DNA of 64,000 nt from Tachypleus tridentatus. Its lineage: Eukaryota; Arthropoda; Merostomata; Xiphosura; Limulidae. Below are positions 47,901 to 57,452 of the stretch, piece by piece. The notes under the pieces are model-generated. The model had not been told where the DNA came from and did no database searches. It was given only the letters and a program-made list of their open reading frames with translations. Within the stretch, counting starts at the first letter, position 1, and each line of letters begins with the position of its first letter. Location of the stretch: contig NC_134834.1 in NCBI RefSeq assembly GCF_004210375.1, positions 41,692,264 through 41,756,263 of the forward strand, in the 5' to 3' direction. The translations under genes and the position numbers were made by a program.

Positions 47901-50130
47901 TGATGTTATGGAATGGCCAGGTTAATCACACAATATCAATCTGATTGAAAATTTATGGACTAAGTTAAACTAACTAGTAAAAGATCACAAGCCAAACAGA
48001 GAAGATGAACACTCAAGAACAACTGCAAAAACTCACTCAATATGAAGCAATGCTGACTAAATATTAACTTGTGAAACTGGTTTGTGTTATTTTGAGTTTC
48101 ATTTTTACATTCAATTATAGCAGAAAAACCTGTTTGGTCATTTTGTAAGCTAACTGGAATAAGAAAATGTATGAAACTACAACAGTGGGTGCACAACAAC
48201 TTTTTATAATATCTAACTAACATCAAGAAAAGTTTAGACATTTACAAAAACCAGCTCTTTGAACAAATCTCATGAAGTGTGTTTTATATATTATTCTGTT
48301 ATCTATTAAAAGATAAAACAAATTAACAACATTTTTAAGAGAGGACACTTTTTTTTTTTATTCACTCCTTGTATATTACAAGTTGTGGTTTAAAGGTCAC
48401 AAAGCTATATGAGGCTTTAGAAACCAACAGGTCTGAATCTGTGATAAAAAAAAAACATGTAAACTGTAGATGTTCTTACTCTTAATTTGTCTATTTTGGG
48501 TTCAAACTCAGATCCAAGCAAAAAATAGAATCTAAGATATATCTTTTATCACAGTTCATTGCCCACAATGCTTTTTGTTCAATACTAGAACTTATTAGTC
48601 AAGCTGGACAATGACAAACAAGAGATTCTCTGAAATGCTACTTAACTATAGAGTATATTCATGATGTTCTAAAAAACACATAGGTCCAAGAAGTTTTGAT
48701 AAAAATGAAATAGAAACCCTATAACCCAAGTGTTTTTGAAAGGTGGACCTTCTGAAAGTGCTTGGATTATAGGGCTTCTATTTCATAACTATAGAGCATA
48801 ATACTTTCAATGTTTTGGTTTCAACACAACAAAAGCTGGCAAAGCACTAAAAACCAATAAGCCTAAAATTTGTGATAAGAACCACATAAACTATAACACT
48901 GATATTTTATACACATTTCTCTTAATTTATCTATCTTATATTCAAAATCAAAAGCACTTAAAATTAAATTTCAGGCCTATCATTTGTCTCCCAGAACTTT
49001 CTGCCCAAGAAGAATTTCATACAATGCTAAAACTTCAGCTCAGCTAGATAATATATCTGAAACGTTATCTTTCCAATCTGAATCAACAGATTAAAATTAA
49101 TTAAAAAACATATGCAGTTCACATGATCTGTATTACAATTGTAATGGATATATATGAAAAGAAATGAATAATAATAATTTGATCAAGTGTTTTGATACCT
49201 TTGATTCAGAATAATAGAATAATTGCTATGTAAACATTGTGTAGATAATAAAAGTATATCAACAAAAATTAACAGAACACACTGTTAATTTCAGTTAAAC
49301 CTATCAACAAATAACCTTTTAAAAAGTTTACTTTATATAAGTAATGTAATTATTTCATATAATTTTCCCATATATTCCACTTTCATATCAGTAACAGTGT
49401 AGAGTTTGTTTTGTTTTAAATTATTTTTTAATAATTTTAATGATATGCAAGTTAAAAAACTCTTGTTTAAAACTTTAGAACAGTGAATTAACCTTACAAA
49501 ACATTAACAGCATTACAATTACCCAACTGACAAGAGAAAACTGTCTTTCCCTTGCATTTTTAATAACTCTAATTCTCAATTTAATTCAAAAATATAGTAT
49601 AATATACATATTCTCTGTAAAAATTAGATTATTTTTATAAAATTTCCCAACTGTTTAGTACATCAATTGCTCTAAAAAATAGGTCTGGACATCTATATTT
49701 TAATAATCTTCACATTCATGATGTTAAGAAAACAGGGAGATTCAAAACGTCCTGAGAGAAATGGGTTATAGGTTTTTTAATAATTTTAATAATCCTTATA
49801 TTTGAATTATATATAAGTAATGGAGAAAAAAACACAATAGTTACTTTTGTTTTATTTTCATACATATGAATATTCTAGACATTGCAAAGTATTTAGATTG
49901 GAAAAATGTATTTACTAAGTTAACTTATTTTCATATTATTCATTAAAAAAGTAAATGGGTATCTTTAGGTAATTAAACATAAAGGAGACTACCAATGCAC
50001 TTTTAAACTATACACATTTAACAAGGTTTAAGTTTTTAATATTTCTGTACAAAGTTGCTCATTAACTACATAAACAACTAATTACCTGTGAGGATCTTTC
50101 AATTCTTCGATGACAAAGTTAAGGTAGTTC
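34423..50130 (-). CDS. SLC7 amino acid transporter light chain (LAT/y+LAT group), 3' half of gene
   Basis: Eight exons in minus order: 50130-50086, 45722-45599, 43328-43225, 41518-41422, 37805-37656, 35045-34961, 34802-34712, 34490-34423. All seven introns are GT-AG and phases fit throughout. The joined C-terminal part has about 253 residues. It starts in the NYLNF-x-x-EE-x-x-DP stretch and covers roughly the last six of the twelve membrane helices: [63 protein letters not shown]7 light chains pair by a disulfide with an SLC3 heavy chain and exchange neutral or cationic amino acids across the plasma membrane; the N-terminal half that would show the heavy-chain cysteine and substrate motif (GSG-G) lies outside the window or was not found. 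The C-terminus is short (ends PSERPETL). Exon 34802-34712 has one extra base in an A6 run on the plus strand, breaking the frame. Which SLC7 subtype it is cannot be fixed from this half. Confidence 0.85.
34712..34802 (-). CDS. SLC7 exon G (91 nt, apparent 1-base insertion)
   Basis: CTGCAG|GAT acceptor and ATAG|GTAAGC donor. The frame gives [17 protein letters not shown] and then breaks: with six T in the sense run (A6 at 34752-34757 on the plus strand) the frame reaches a stop, while the sequence after the run matches the expected W-K-K-P-K-P-I-Q-N of the family in the next frame. The exon would be 90 bases without the extra base and then joins exons F and H in phase. Confidence 0.85.
34961..35045 (-). 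CDS. SLC7 exon F (85 nt)
   Basis: CTTTAG|GTA acceptor and ACAG|GTAAAA donor. It encodes [20 protein letters not shown] and MIADPVGT, one membrane helix, continuing the RPIK-V-N-L motif from exon E. Confidence 0.88.
35046..36925. other. SLC7 intron between exons E and F (3' part)
   Basis: AT-rich intron with a CA/TA microsatellite at about 35120-35151 and a dispersed-repeat-like segment at about 35340-35650 (see findings). The 113-codon plus frame at 35376-35717 falls in that repeat and has no recognisable domain. Confidence 0.5.
36928..37172 (-). mobile_element. tRNA-derived SINE (family 1), diverged
   Basis: Lies in the SLC7 intron, same strand as the gene. Tail, body and most of the head are recognisable (GGGCTACTATTTTATCAACA, AGTGGGATT, GCAAGCATGTTTGGTGCAAC, GATTACGAGTCAAGCACC), but with a deletion of about 25 bases near 37087 and many substitutions. 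Confidence 0.75.
37656..37805 (-). CDS. SLC7 exon E (150 nt)
   Basis: ATTTAAAG|GCT acceptor and ATTAAA|GTAATT donor. It encodes exactly 50 residues with two helices: [20 protein letters not shown] and [20 protein letters not shown], then [10 protein letters not shown], the family's P-(D/N)-x-PRP(I/L)K. Confidence 0.9.
38290..38432 (+). mobile_element. diverged SINE, internally deleted
   Basis: Starts with an A-box-like TGGCCTGGTGGTTAATATTT, then body-like GATGGTGGCAGGTGCTTTTC, CTAGTCTATCATTTAAAAGT and TAGGAATAGCTAGCTTTTGG, ending in CAAACAAATCAAAC. The order of elements is that of SINE family 1, but the middle is deleted and identity is low. Confidence 0.5.
38894..38997. repeat. compound microsatellite
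   Basis: (CTGA/GTGA)n at 38894-38928, then (GT)n to about 38980, then (ATGT)n to the TA at 38996-38997, which is the insertion site of the Tc1 element beginning at 38998. Confidence 0.9.
38998..40173 (-). mobile_element. Tc1-like transposon with long (about 190-bp) inverted repeats, internally deleted
   Basis: TA at 38996-38997 and 40174-40175 bounds a 1176-bp unit starting CACTGCTGGCCAAACTCTTA and ending with the near reverse complement. Similarity of the two ends continues for roughly 190 bases. On the minus strand 39896-39687 gives the transposase start ([19 protein letters not shown], then [20 protein letters not shown]) and 39559-39161 the C-terminal part ([33 protein letters not shown] with the catalytic Glu). 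The middle, with the first catalytic Asp, is deleted and the frames do not join, so no transposase can be made. It sits in the SLC7 intron between exons D and E. Confidence 0.88.
40637..40718. mobile_element. 82-bp near-palindromic mariner-type MITE
   Basis: TA-bounded. The left arm TACAGGGTGTTCGAAAAGTC continues ACTGTGCA; the right arm is its reverse complement with one mismatch, leaving a central spacer of about 27 bases. ACAGGGTGTTC ends are typical of mariner-like elements. It lies in an SLC7 intron. Confidence 0.85.
41422..41518 (-). CDS. SLC7 exon D (97 nt)
   Basis: CTTCTAG|T acceptor and TTTATG|GTAAGC donor. It encodes (R)[18 protein letters not shown] and [11 protein letters not shown], the loop with the family's R-L-F-(Y/F)-A-G and TP-x-PA motifs. 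Confidence 0.9.
42730..43135 (-). mobile_element. CR1/L2-like LINE reverse transcriptase fragment
   Basis: The minus frame 43115-42789 reads [43 protein letters not shown], then [20 protein letters not shown] and FIYIIDR. The F-QKAFDKV box and SG-x-x-QGSVL-x-x-LLF box are reverse transcriptase motifs of CR1-group LINEs. The YADD box and both ends are missing. It is inserted in the SLC7 intron about 100 bases from the donor of exon C. Confidence 0.75.
43225..43328 (-). CDS. SLC7 exon C (104 nt)
   Basis: ATTTGCAG|ACT acceptor and CTCG|GTGAGT donor. It encodes [20 protein letters not shown] and [14 protein letters not shown], the most conserved helix of the family (S/T-FGG-x-N motif). Confidence 0.9.
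43440..45540. other. SLC7 intron between exons B and C
   Basis: AT-rich with no further exon. A tRNA-like SINE candidate lies at 44900-45150 (own entry). Confidence 0.5.
44900..45150 (+). mobile_element. possible third tRNA-derived SINE family
   Basis: Starts with an A-box-like CAGTGGGCTAGTGGTTAAAG and, about 30 bases on, a B-box-like ATGGGATCAAATTC, followed by about 150 bases of non-tRNA sequence that does not match the body of SINE family 1. Only one copy is seen here, so the family call is tentative. Confidence 0.4.
45599..45722 (-). CDS. SLC7 exon B (124 nt)
   Basis: Starts GAACCTGCC after TTTGACAAG and ends GCTGTT|GTAAGT. It encodes [20 protein letters not shown] through [16 protein letters not shown], one membrane helix and the conserved EAVAV before helix 8. 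The Arg codon split with exon A is restored (AG|G). Confidence 0.9.
45725..47575. other. SLC7 intron between exons A and B (first part)
   Basis: AT-rich, no exon and no named repeat. The plus frame at 46028-46249 is hydrophobic low-complexity. Confidence 0.5.
47579..48371 (+). mobile_element. degenerate Tc1-like transposon
   Basis: TA-bounded (47577-47578 and 48372-48373), 793 bp. Ends match as inverted repeats: GGGGTGGACAAAAACATG with GAAAATGTTGTTAATTTGTT on the left, and the reverse complement of the right end reads AAGGAGTGAATAAAAA ... AAAATGTTGTTAATTTGTT. Near 47905 the plus strand reads VMEWPG then [11 protein letters not shown], the catalytic Glu region of Tc1 (WPxQSPDxNPIENLW). The remainder of the transposase is eroded. 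Confidence 0.75.
48390..49095. repeat. two diverged copies of an unnamed dispersed repeat
   Basis: About 48390-48655 and about 48795-49095 run parallel by eye. Both have a gene-like series of landmarks: ACAAAGCTATATGAGG versus ACAAAAGCTGGCAAAG, then AAACCAACAGG versus AAACCAATAAG, CTGTGATAA versus TTGTGATAA, CTCTTAATTTGTCTATTTTG versus CTCTTAATTTATCTATCTTA, and CAATACTAGAACTT versus CAATGCTAAAACTT. A third partial match lies at 35340-35410. Function unknown. Confidence 0.5.
48705..48786. repeat. 82-bp imperfect hairpin between the two repeat copies
   Basis: ATGAAATAGAAACCCTATAA on the left faces its near reverse complement (read from the right end: ATGAAATAGAAGCCCTATAA). The pairing extends over about 36 bases with a few mismatches and leaves a loop of roughly 10-12 bases. 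It could be a tiny palindromic MITE, or a transcript able to form a microRNA-like stem. Confidence 0.6.
49100..50080. other. SLC7 intron between exons A and B (last part)
   Basis: AT-rich, no exon and no named repeat found. Confidence 0.5.
50086..50130 (-). CDS. SLC7 exon A (45 nt)
   Basis: TTATACTAG|G at the acceptor and CACAG|GTAAT at the donor bound a 45-base exon coding [14 protein letters not shown], with one base of the preceding Trp/Gly codon and two of the next Arg. This is the conserved loop after helix 6 of LAT-type transporters. The previous exon should end in TG of a Trp codon; I did not find it between here and 64000. Confidence 0.85.
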
Positions 50131-50769
50131 CTAGTATAATAAAGGAAGATATCATACAATTATTAATAAATACTAAAATTATAAAAAGAAAAAAGATACA
50201 AAATTTCACTAATAGTTTTAGTAATATCATGACTAAAAACTGCCATCACAGGAATATGTTATGTAGGAATGTTTAAATAGTTAAAAAAAAAGGTAAAAGC
50301 TTTACCTTGGAATAGAATTTGTATATCACACACAAATATGAAAGGCAATAATGAGTTGCAACTTCATGATGTTTTAAAGTGGAAAATGTTCAATAATGGT
50401 AGCTAAATCATTTTCGTGTTATGTTTAATATATGAGAAAATTATAAATTACTTCTCTAAATTTCTGAAATAACATAATAGAAACATTACTTTATAGTTTA
50501 TACACTGATTGTATTCAATATTAAATATTTATTCTATACACATTTCCTACACCATTATTATAACACATGTGAAAAATTATTTCTAACATAAGTTATGATA
50601 AAAATAACATAATTAACATTTAAAACAAGTTTAAATAACCCATATTACCTACACAGTTTCATTAACTTACATAATAAATAAGTCAACCAATTTATTCATC
50701 TCATGCAGGAAAACACTTATTACTTGAAAATTTAAAATTTTGTTGGATAGCTAATACGAGAAAAATTTG

Positions 50770-51830
50770 TCCTAAAAGTTTTATTTCTATAGATGTAGAG
50801 AATAAGTTTTTTCCACTGGATCAAAAAATGGTTGGATGGAAGACAGATTATTATGAATGGACTTCAGTCAAACTGTATTAATGTCACAACTGAGTGGAGT
50901 AATTCATCACATCTGGGTCAAATGCTGCTCTTTTTGATATTCATCAATGATATAGATGAAGAAATGGCTAATATATTATTTACATTTGCATGATTATATT
51001 ATATTATATTGAAATCTTGGATATTGATGGGTATGATTAAAATGCTATTTCTTTATAAAAGGTCATAGATTAACTGGCAAAATGGGCAAATAAATTGCAA
51101 ATGACTATAACTTATAATAACTAATAGCTAATGCATGTGGGTTATTATAATCTATAAATATAATTTTGATGGTATTAATCTTAACAGTGTTATAGAAGAT
51201 AAATGATTTTGGTATTTTGACCGATCAGTGTTTTAAGCCATTTAACCACTGTACTGTTGTTACTGGTAGGGTAAGTAGAATTTTAAGTTAAAGAAATATT
51301 AAATATGAGTTCAGTTGTAAGGAGGTTATTATTACACTGTATAGGTCACTGGTTAAGTCTCATTTCAAGAACTATGTTTTGTCCTGGGTTCCTTACCTTA
51401 AGAAGAGCATTGAAATGTTGTAAGAGGTTTAAAATAGGGCTAGTAGGATGATACCCCAAGGTGGAAAGGTTTTCATAAAAAAGTTAAGACCTCTGAAATA
51501 ATTTTCCCTTAACAACAGAAGAGTTGGAAGTGATCTGGTTGAAATGTTTAAGACTGTTAAGGTAATATATGTTGCTAAAACTTTTTTTTTTTTTGTATGT
51601 AATGATGAGAATGGTAGGACACAAACCGTTTGGAAGGGTAGGAGTCAACTTCAGCCAAAATACTTATATTTAACACGTTAATTGACTTTTGTAATGTGTT
51701 GACTTAAGATGTAGTGAGTGTAAGGATTTTAAGGAAAGGCTTGATAAATACTCAAATGATAAGATTGGGTCTGAAAATGTTTTTACTGTTGTAATTCATT
51801 AAAGTTTGGTTTAATGAATGGGAAACCTTC
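50770..51830 (+). mobile_element. CR1-like LINE 3' region, degenerate
   Basis: Plus-strand blocks across changing frames: around 50830 a KNGWMEDR-like stretch followed by GVIHHIWVKCCSFLIF and INDIDEEM (RT box after QGSVL), around 51340 TLYRSLVKSHFK, around 51380 VLSW-PYLKKSIEM, around 51440 RASRMI and around 51490 LRPLK and NNRRVGSDLVEMFKTVK. The order matches the C-terminal half of CR1/L2 ORF2, the same class as 42730-43135. Heavily mutated. Confidence 0.6.
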
Positions 51831-51834
51831 ATTG

Positions 51835-53030
51835 AACCAACAGAACCCTTGTTTCCATAAATGTTGTAAATATTATGGAATATAACAATAATTTTGAAGG
51901 TCTTGGAAGAGTTAAAATGCAGGCATAATGATGTGCTTAATGACTACATGTATATCAAAAACTCTGTTGGAAGAAATCACAAATTATACAAACGTATATA
52001 AGCATTGTTACAGTTTTATTACTCACAGTTGTAAAATTCTTATTTTTCCATTGTTTCACAAAAGAATTAATCAACTATAATTTATGGTATTTCTTATCTA
52101 AGTATTTAACATATTACACGTTTGAGTATCATATCTACAGATAATTGTACCTTGTGACAAATCAGACTGTGCAGAATCATATAATATTCAGTTGATATTA
52201 ATTGTTACTGCACAGTAAGCTCAACAGTTAACCACACAAGTCTGTCATGTGATGTGTTAGCTGATATTGTTCAAGTACAATCATGCTTATTGTAATGAAG
52301 ACAATACTATTAATTCACAATCACATAATTCTACACATAGTACTAATGATAAAGTTGTGATAAAGGAATCTCACTCATGCTCAGATTTAGTAGCCCATAC
52401 GATCATCTAAGTTAAATTATGAATTATAAATAAATATTTTTTTTACTTAACTAAATAATAATTAATAAACTATTTTTTTCCTACATTTCAGTTATTAATC
52501 TACTGCCTTCATCAGAAAAGTCATGAAAAGGACTAATTTTGTGTTGGTAGTAGCCAAGTATTGGCTCTAGGTCCTCCTGAAGGAAGTCCAGTGGATTATT
52601 TATGTGACTTAGATCTTCCACCCCCTCAGTTTGGAGCCTGAATCAACAAACTACTTAAATATTTTATGAATATAATCTAGATTTTGCTTACTTCTATGAA
52701 AGGCTGAATGAGTGCATTATCAGTTAGGTGGATAAAAGGATTTGTTTATGACTTTCTTACATGTTATTCAAACAATTCTAGTATTACTCTGTTTCATTGC
52801 ATGGCATTTTTCCTGAGCACAATGAGTTATTACATAAAGATCAGCATTACTGATTCACTGTATACCAATAACATATTTCAGTTATAACTTTATTCATATA
52901 TTTCTTTCTCTAATATTATTTATTAGACTTAGAATATCTTTTAGGCTGTTAACCATGAGAATGATGTGATGTTACAGATAATACTGCTCATGCATAGTAA
53001 TTAGAATGAATAAAACTATGTAATGATATT
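51835..53030. other. no gene confirmed
   Basis: AT-rich. One open stretch at 52537-52641 has protein-like composition (GPPEGSPVDYLCDLDLPPPQ, then FGA and a stop) but no acceptor in frame and no recognised family. Confidence 0.4.
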
Positions 53031-53040
53031 TATACATCCA

Positions 53041-53335
53041 GTAGAGTAAATATAGAAGAAGAATATAACAATAGCATGGGATGTTACGTGTCCTGTAAAG
53101 TAAACACAGAGGGGCAACACAACTATATCATGGAATCATGCATAGTCCTGTAGATTAAATACAAATGAAGAATATAACTATATCATAGGATGTTAATTGT
53201 CCTCCATAATAACCAGAGAGAGAATATAACTTTATTATAAGAAGTTACATCTCATGTTTAATAACAACAGTGGAAGAATACAGCTATACCACGAGATGTT
53301 AGGTGGTGTAAATATAGAGGGAGAATATGACTATA
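53041..53335. repeat. minisatellite, about 54-bp period, 5-6 copies
   Basis: Units begin near 53041, 53095, 53150, 53204, 53257 and 53305, each with GTAAATA-x-AGA, GAAGAATATAACTATATCAT and GGGATGTTA-type blocks. Copies differ by many substitutions and small indels. Confidence 0.75.
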
Positions 53336-53339
53336 CCCT

Positions 53340-55075
53340 TGTTAACTACAGTAACTTTGTTTAGTAAGAAAATAAGCTTATACAGGAAACTACTTTTTAC
53401 AGAGTGCAAACAACAAAGAAAGTACTATCTGTTTCCTGGCACTAAACAGTTGGGTAATAACTTATAACATACTTTGGCCTCCAATGAAAGACTAGTGTTC
53501 TAATCTAGTTTATCAAAGCATATCTAACTTTAGTTCTTGCTGATAACAGTTATTAAGTGAGCAAAGTTTAATGACTTCCCATGAAAGTACTAATGATGAC
53601 AATTGGTCAATACAAGCCAACATTTGTAAAGTATAACTAACACTGACATCAAACAAGTTACTGTTTGTTCTACATACAGGACTCAAAATTAGTGGAAGTC
53701 CAAAACCCAACTGTCCCAAAAATGCCACCAGGCATATAAAAAATTGTCTGCTAGGTACACCTTATGGCCTATTAAGGTCAAAAGAGCCATTAAAAATTTC
53801 TCTCAAGATAAGTAGATCTAAGCATTTCCTACACAAGCAGAAATTATGACAAAGCAAGAATGGATCTTCCCAAAACTACAAACGCTTGTCAGGCATCTAC
53901 AATCCACGAAGGTTGTCAGTATGAATACCCATGTATTCAAAGTAAATTCTCTTCCTTTAATAAGAATGCTATCATTATCCCATATTCACACTTTCTGTAT
54001 CAGTGTAATGGAACTGATATATAAAATTTCATTCATAAAATTCGAAATACAGTAATTATTTAAACTTTATAAAGATGACTACTGTTTTTAATCAGAATAC
54101 TACTTTGTAGTCATGTATATGTCATCAATCCTGCATCAAGACTCACAGAGAAAATGTGCATTCAAGTTCTTTTAAGTCAACTCTCTCCAAAAAGAGCCAA
54201 GTAAAATTGCAAACTTTTAAGTTGTACCTCACTGCAAGTACATTGTTTGTATATGTATGCATGTTAAGGCAAACACTTTTGAATCAAATATTACAGGTTA
54301 CATTACCCCCCTCACCAAATAAACAACACAAACACAAAACATAATATTACTGTTTTACTGATCATGTCACAATCGGAAATCATTGATTACCGATTATCAT
54401 AGCACACAAACGGCCCTATTCCGATTATGTAAAGTTGATTTCATTGTTTAACATTGTTCAAAATTTAACCTTCAAAACTTTAACGACTATACAGAGTGTA
54501 ATTTAAATCTTCATTACATTTGAAATGGTTGAAGTTATGAAAAATAAAATCACTATATTTTCTTTTTTTTTCTTCTCCTGAATGAGTGATAAATAAGTAA
54601 TTTTTATCTGACCATTTGCTTCCGACTCAAAAAACTCCAAATACCTTATTAATTACACGCAATCTAACCAATCAGCAATCACGTTTGTTGAGACACGGCT
54701 AACTTTAAGATAACTCGTTAAAATTATGCATATTCATTAATAACGAGAATGTCTAATAATGAAATGGGATGTTCCATAATGTCCAATAAGTTAGATATTT
54801 TGTAAAAATCCGTAGATACAGGTTTACCATTTCCAACCTTCAATAACATTTCCGATATATCATACTCGAGTCAAATAACTGACATAACCTCCCTTCTGTG
54901 AAGTAATGGGATATTCCTGATTTCCAGTTGCCCTGTTGTGATGCGATGCGATTTTTTGCGATTTTCCAAAAGAATGAGCAAATACACAATGTTGTACTTA
55001 TGGAAACCACATGGTAGATCACACTCAGAAAACGTCAGCGTAGATCTCCGCCCAGCACATAGCGTGTTTGTAAGC
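53340..55075. other. no gene recognised
   Basis: AT-rich, frames of 60-70 codons only, none with a domain or splice support. Confidence 0.5.
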
Positions 55076-55077
55076 TC

Positions 55078-55300
55078 TACAGGGTGGCCCCTAAGTCCCT
55101 ACCCATCCATATTGCTTGTGTATCTGTGTGCTGTCCCTCATTATCGCTGTATAATATTATGCGACGCCATGTTCTTCAAGTATAAATGGGCCTACACTGG
55201 CCATATTTCTCTAAAGAAAAGAAACAAGTTTATAATACATGCATAATTGAATATAACATAATAACATATGGATGGGTACGGACTTACTGGCCACCCTGTA
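55078..55300. mobile_element. 223-bp MITE with about 35-bp inverted repeats
   Basis: Left end TACAGGGTGGCCCCTAAGTC continues CCTACCCATCCATAT; the right end, reverse-complemented, reads TACAGGGTGGCCAGTAAGTC then CGTACCCATCCATAT. TA bounds both ends. The inner 150 bases are not recognisable as transposase. ACAGGGTG-type ends are shared with mariner-like elements, though this is a different family from the 82-bp element at 40637. Confidence 0.85.
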
Positions 55301-55627
55301 TGTATAGGGTGTTGTAATTGACCGTGTGCTACAGTACGGTCCGTAAATAATAATCATCTTCACGATTTGCGGGACATAGTTTTAACCCTTCATTCATTCA
55401 ATGTATCACCTTATACAAAAAAAAAAAAAAAAAGATAGAGACAGACAGATTGTTTTAACTGATGGTATTTTATTCTAATTCTATTGTAAATAATGTTTTG
55501 TGTCAAAAAAAAATGTACACGGTCATGATAGTAAGCATACTTACTAACTAGAAGATTGTTGTGATGAATAAAGTGATCAGGGTGGTATTACCTTTAATTT
55601 ATCAGCAATGGATTTTCTATGATAAGG

Positions 55628-55905
55628 GCTGTTTGTTTGTTTTCGAATTTTGCACAAAACTAGGCGAGGGCTATCTGCGCTAGCCGTCCCTAATTTAGCA
55701 GTGTAAGACTAGAGGGAAGGCAGCTAGTCATCACCATCCACTGCCAACTCTTGGGCTACTCTTTTACCAATGAATAATGGGATTGATCATCACATTATAC
55801 TACCCACATGGCTAAAAGGGCATGCATGTTTGGTGTGACAGGGATTCGAACCTGCAACCCTTGGATTATGAGTTAAGCCCCTTAACCACCTGGCCATGTC
55901 AGGTC
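55628..55905 (-). mobile_element. tRNA-derived SINE (family 1), full length
   Basis: Minus-strand copy with tail, complete body and tRNA-like head (B box seen as GGGATTCGAACCTGC; A-box side ACCACCTGGCCATGTCAGG). Confidence 0.88.
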
Positions 55906-55909
55906 TCAA

Positions 55910-57385
55910 TCAGTATTTCAGCTTGAAATCAGTAAAGCATATTTCAATACATACACTTAAATATGAAAATATACCATGTTCTTAGTTATTCTTGCAGTAG
56001 TTCAAGTTTTATATATATTCACGTTATGGTAAGGTCTCAAAATTAAGGTCTTACTAAGATCATGTTTAGTAATCAAATAAAAGAACTGGCTGTTTTTCTG
56101 TTTTGAATAACTTGAAAACCAGTGGAAGTTTAAATTTGTACTCTTTGCTTTTAAAAACATCACCAGGTTACTGTTTTTGAAAACTCTGTTGGTTACTTTC
56201 AAATTGTGTTTGTAAATTTCAGAAACCTTATCTATGAATAATTAAACGAGTACTTAAATAATAATAACAGTAAAATAATTGTAAAATGATGTCTGAAGGC
56301 ACCTAGTCTTTATCAAACAGAAGGGTTGTTCTTGATTATGACCTTCCAAGACAGATTGTGATCTTGAAAGGACCTCTCCTAAAGTTTCCATTAAATAGCA
56401 AGTTGCTCACAGCTTCATATTTAATATAGTTATAAACAGCAAAAGCATTTTTACTGCATAAGTTATAAAAGAACATATAAACAGTGGTTGACTGCATATT
56501 AAAAGCCTGAATATCTAGCTTAATAAATCCATGTCTATCTAAACTACTGTGACTAGATTTATAACTGACTTATGTTTGTATTTTGCTGATTGACAAGTGG
56601 TGCCTTCTGGCCACATTAATCATTATCAATAAACATTTGAAGTATAAAAGTGAGTATACCGTTTGTTATATTGTATAATATACAAATGTTAAGCAACTGT
56701 TGATGGTGGAATTAGATTACACCTAACATTCTCTTAAATACTACTGTTTTAAAATGTGCTTAGTTAGGGTTTGCATTATATAAAATTTTTAACTATGGTT
56801 GTTTTTACGGTTGTCAATTATTAATGATCAGTAATATTTCTGTAAATATTTTTTGTGTTTAGTATCTTAATCTTTAAAATTAAAACTAATTTGAATGTCA
56901 TAATTAATAATGGTCATATACTAGTGTGATCTTTAGCATACTAGTAAAAACATACTTATAAATGAGGTTTATGTTGACAGAACCTTTCATTATCAACTTG
57001 AATGCTAGCAAAGTCACTGACAGTGTTAATATACAGGTTAAAGAAAAGTTGTTTGGGTATAACATTTCTATCAAAGCAACTTTCAATAGCTTTTACATAC
57101 ACACATATAATATGACAATTCAAATTTCACTCATATAGGATATTTCTTGGAAATATTTTTTCTTTCAACTTTTCTAATTATTTAGAATCACTCGGCCTTT
57201 AAAGAACCAGTTTTGTAGGCTTCAATACTTCTAAGCTCTATTTCATTTATTTGGTGTCTTGTATGTTAGAAAATTTACAAGATATTCACAAGGCATTTAA
57301 AAGAAATAGAGAAACCAATTCTTTAAAGGACAAGAAATTCTAAAGAATTGTAAAACATGTGAAGAAGAATAAAACAAGTTGTTGC
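55910..57385. other. no gene recognised
   Basis: AT-rich spacer between the SINE and the microsatellite at the broken end of the LINE. Confidence 0.5.
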
Positions 57386-57386
57386 T

Positions 57387-57387
<1 letters not shown>

Positions 57388-57450
<63 letters not shown>
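57388..57450. repeat. (GT)n microsatellite
   Basis: About 31 uninterrupted GT units. The His-Thr and Val-Cys repeats predicted here are artefacts of the repeat. It replaces the rest of the LINE ORF2 at this point. Confidence 0.97.
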
Positions 57451-57452
<2 letters not shown>

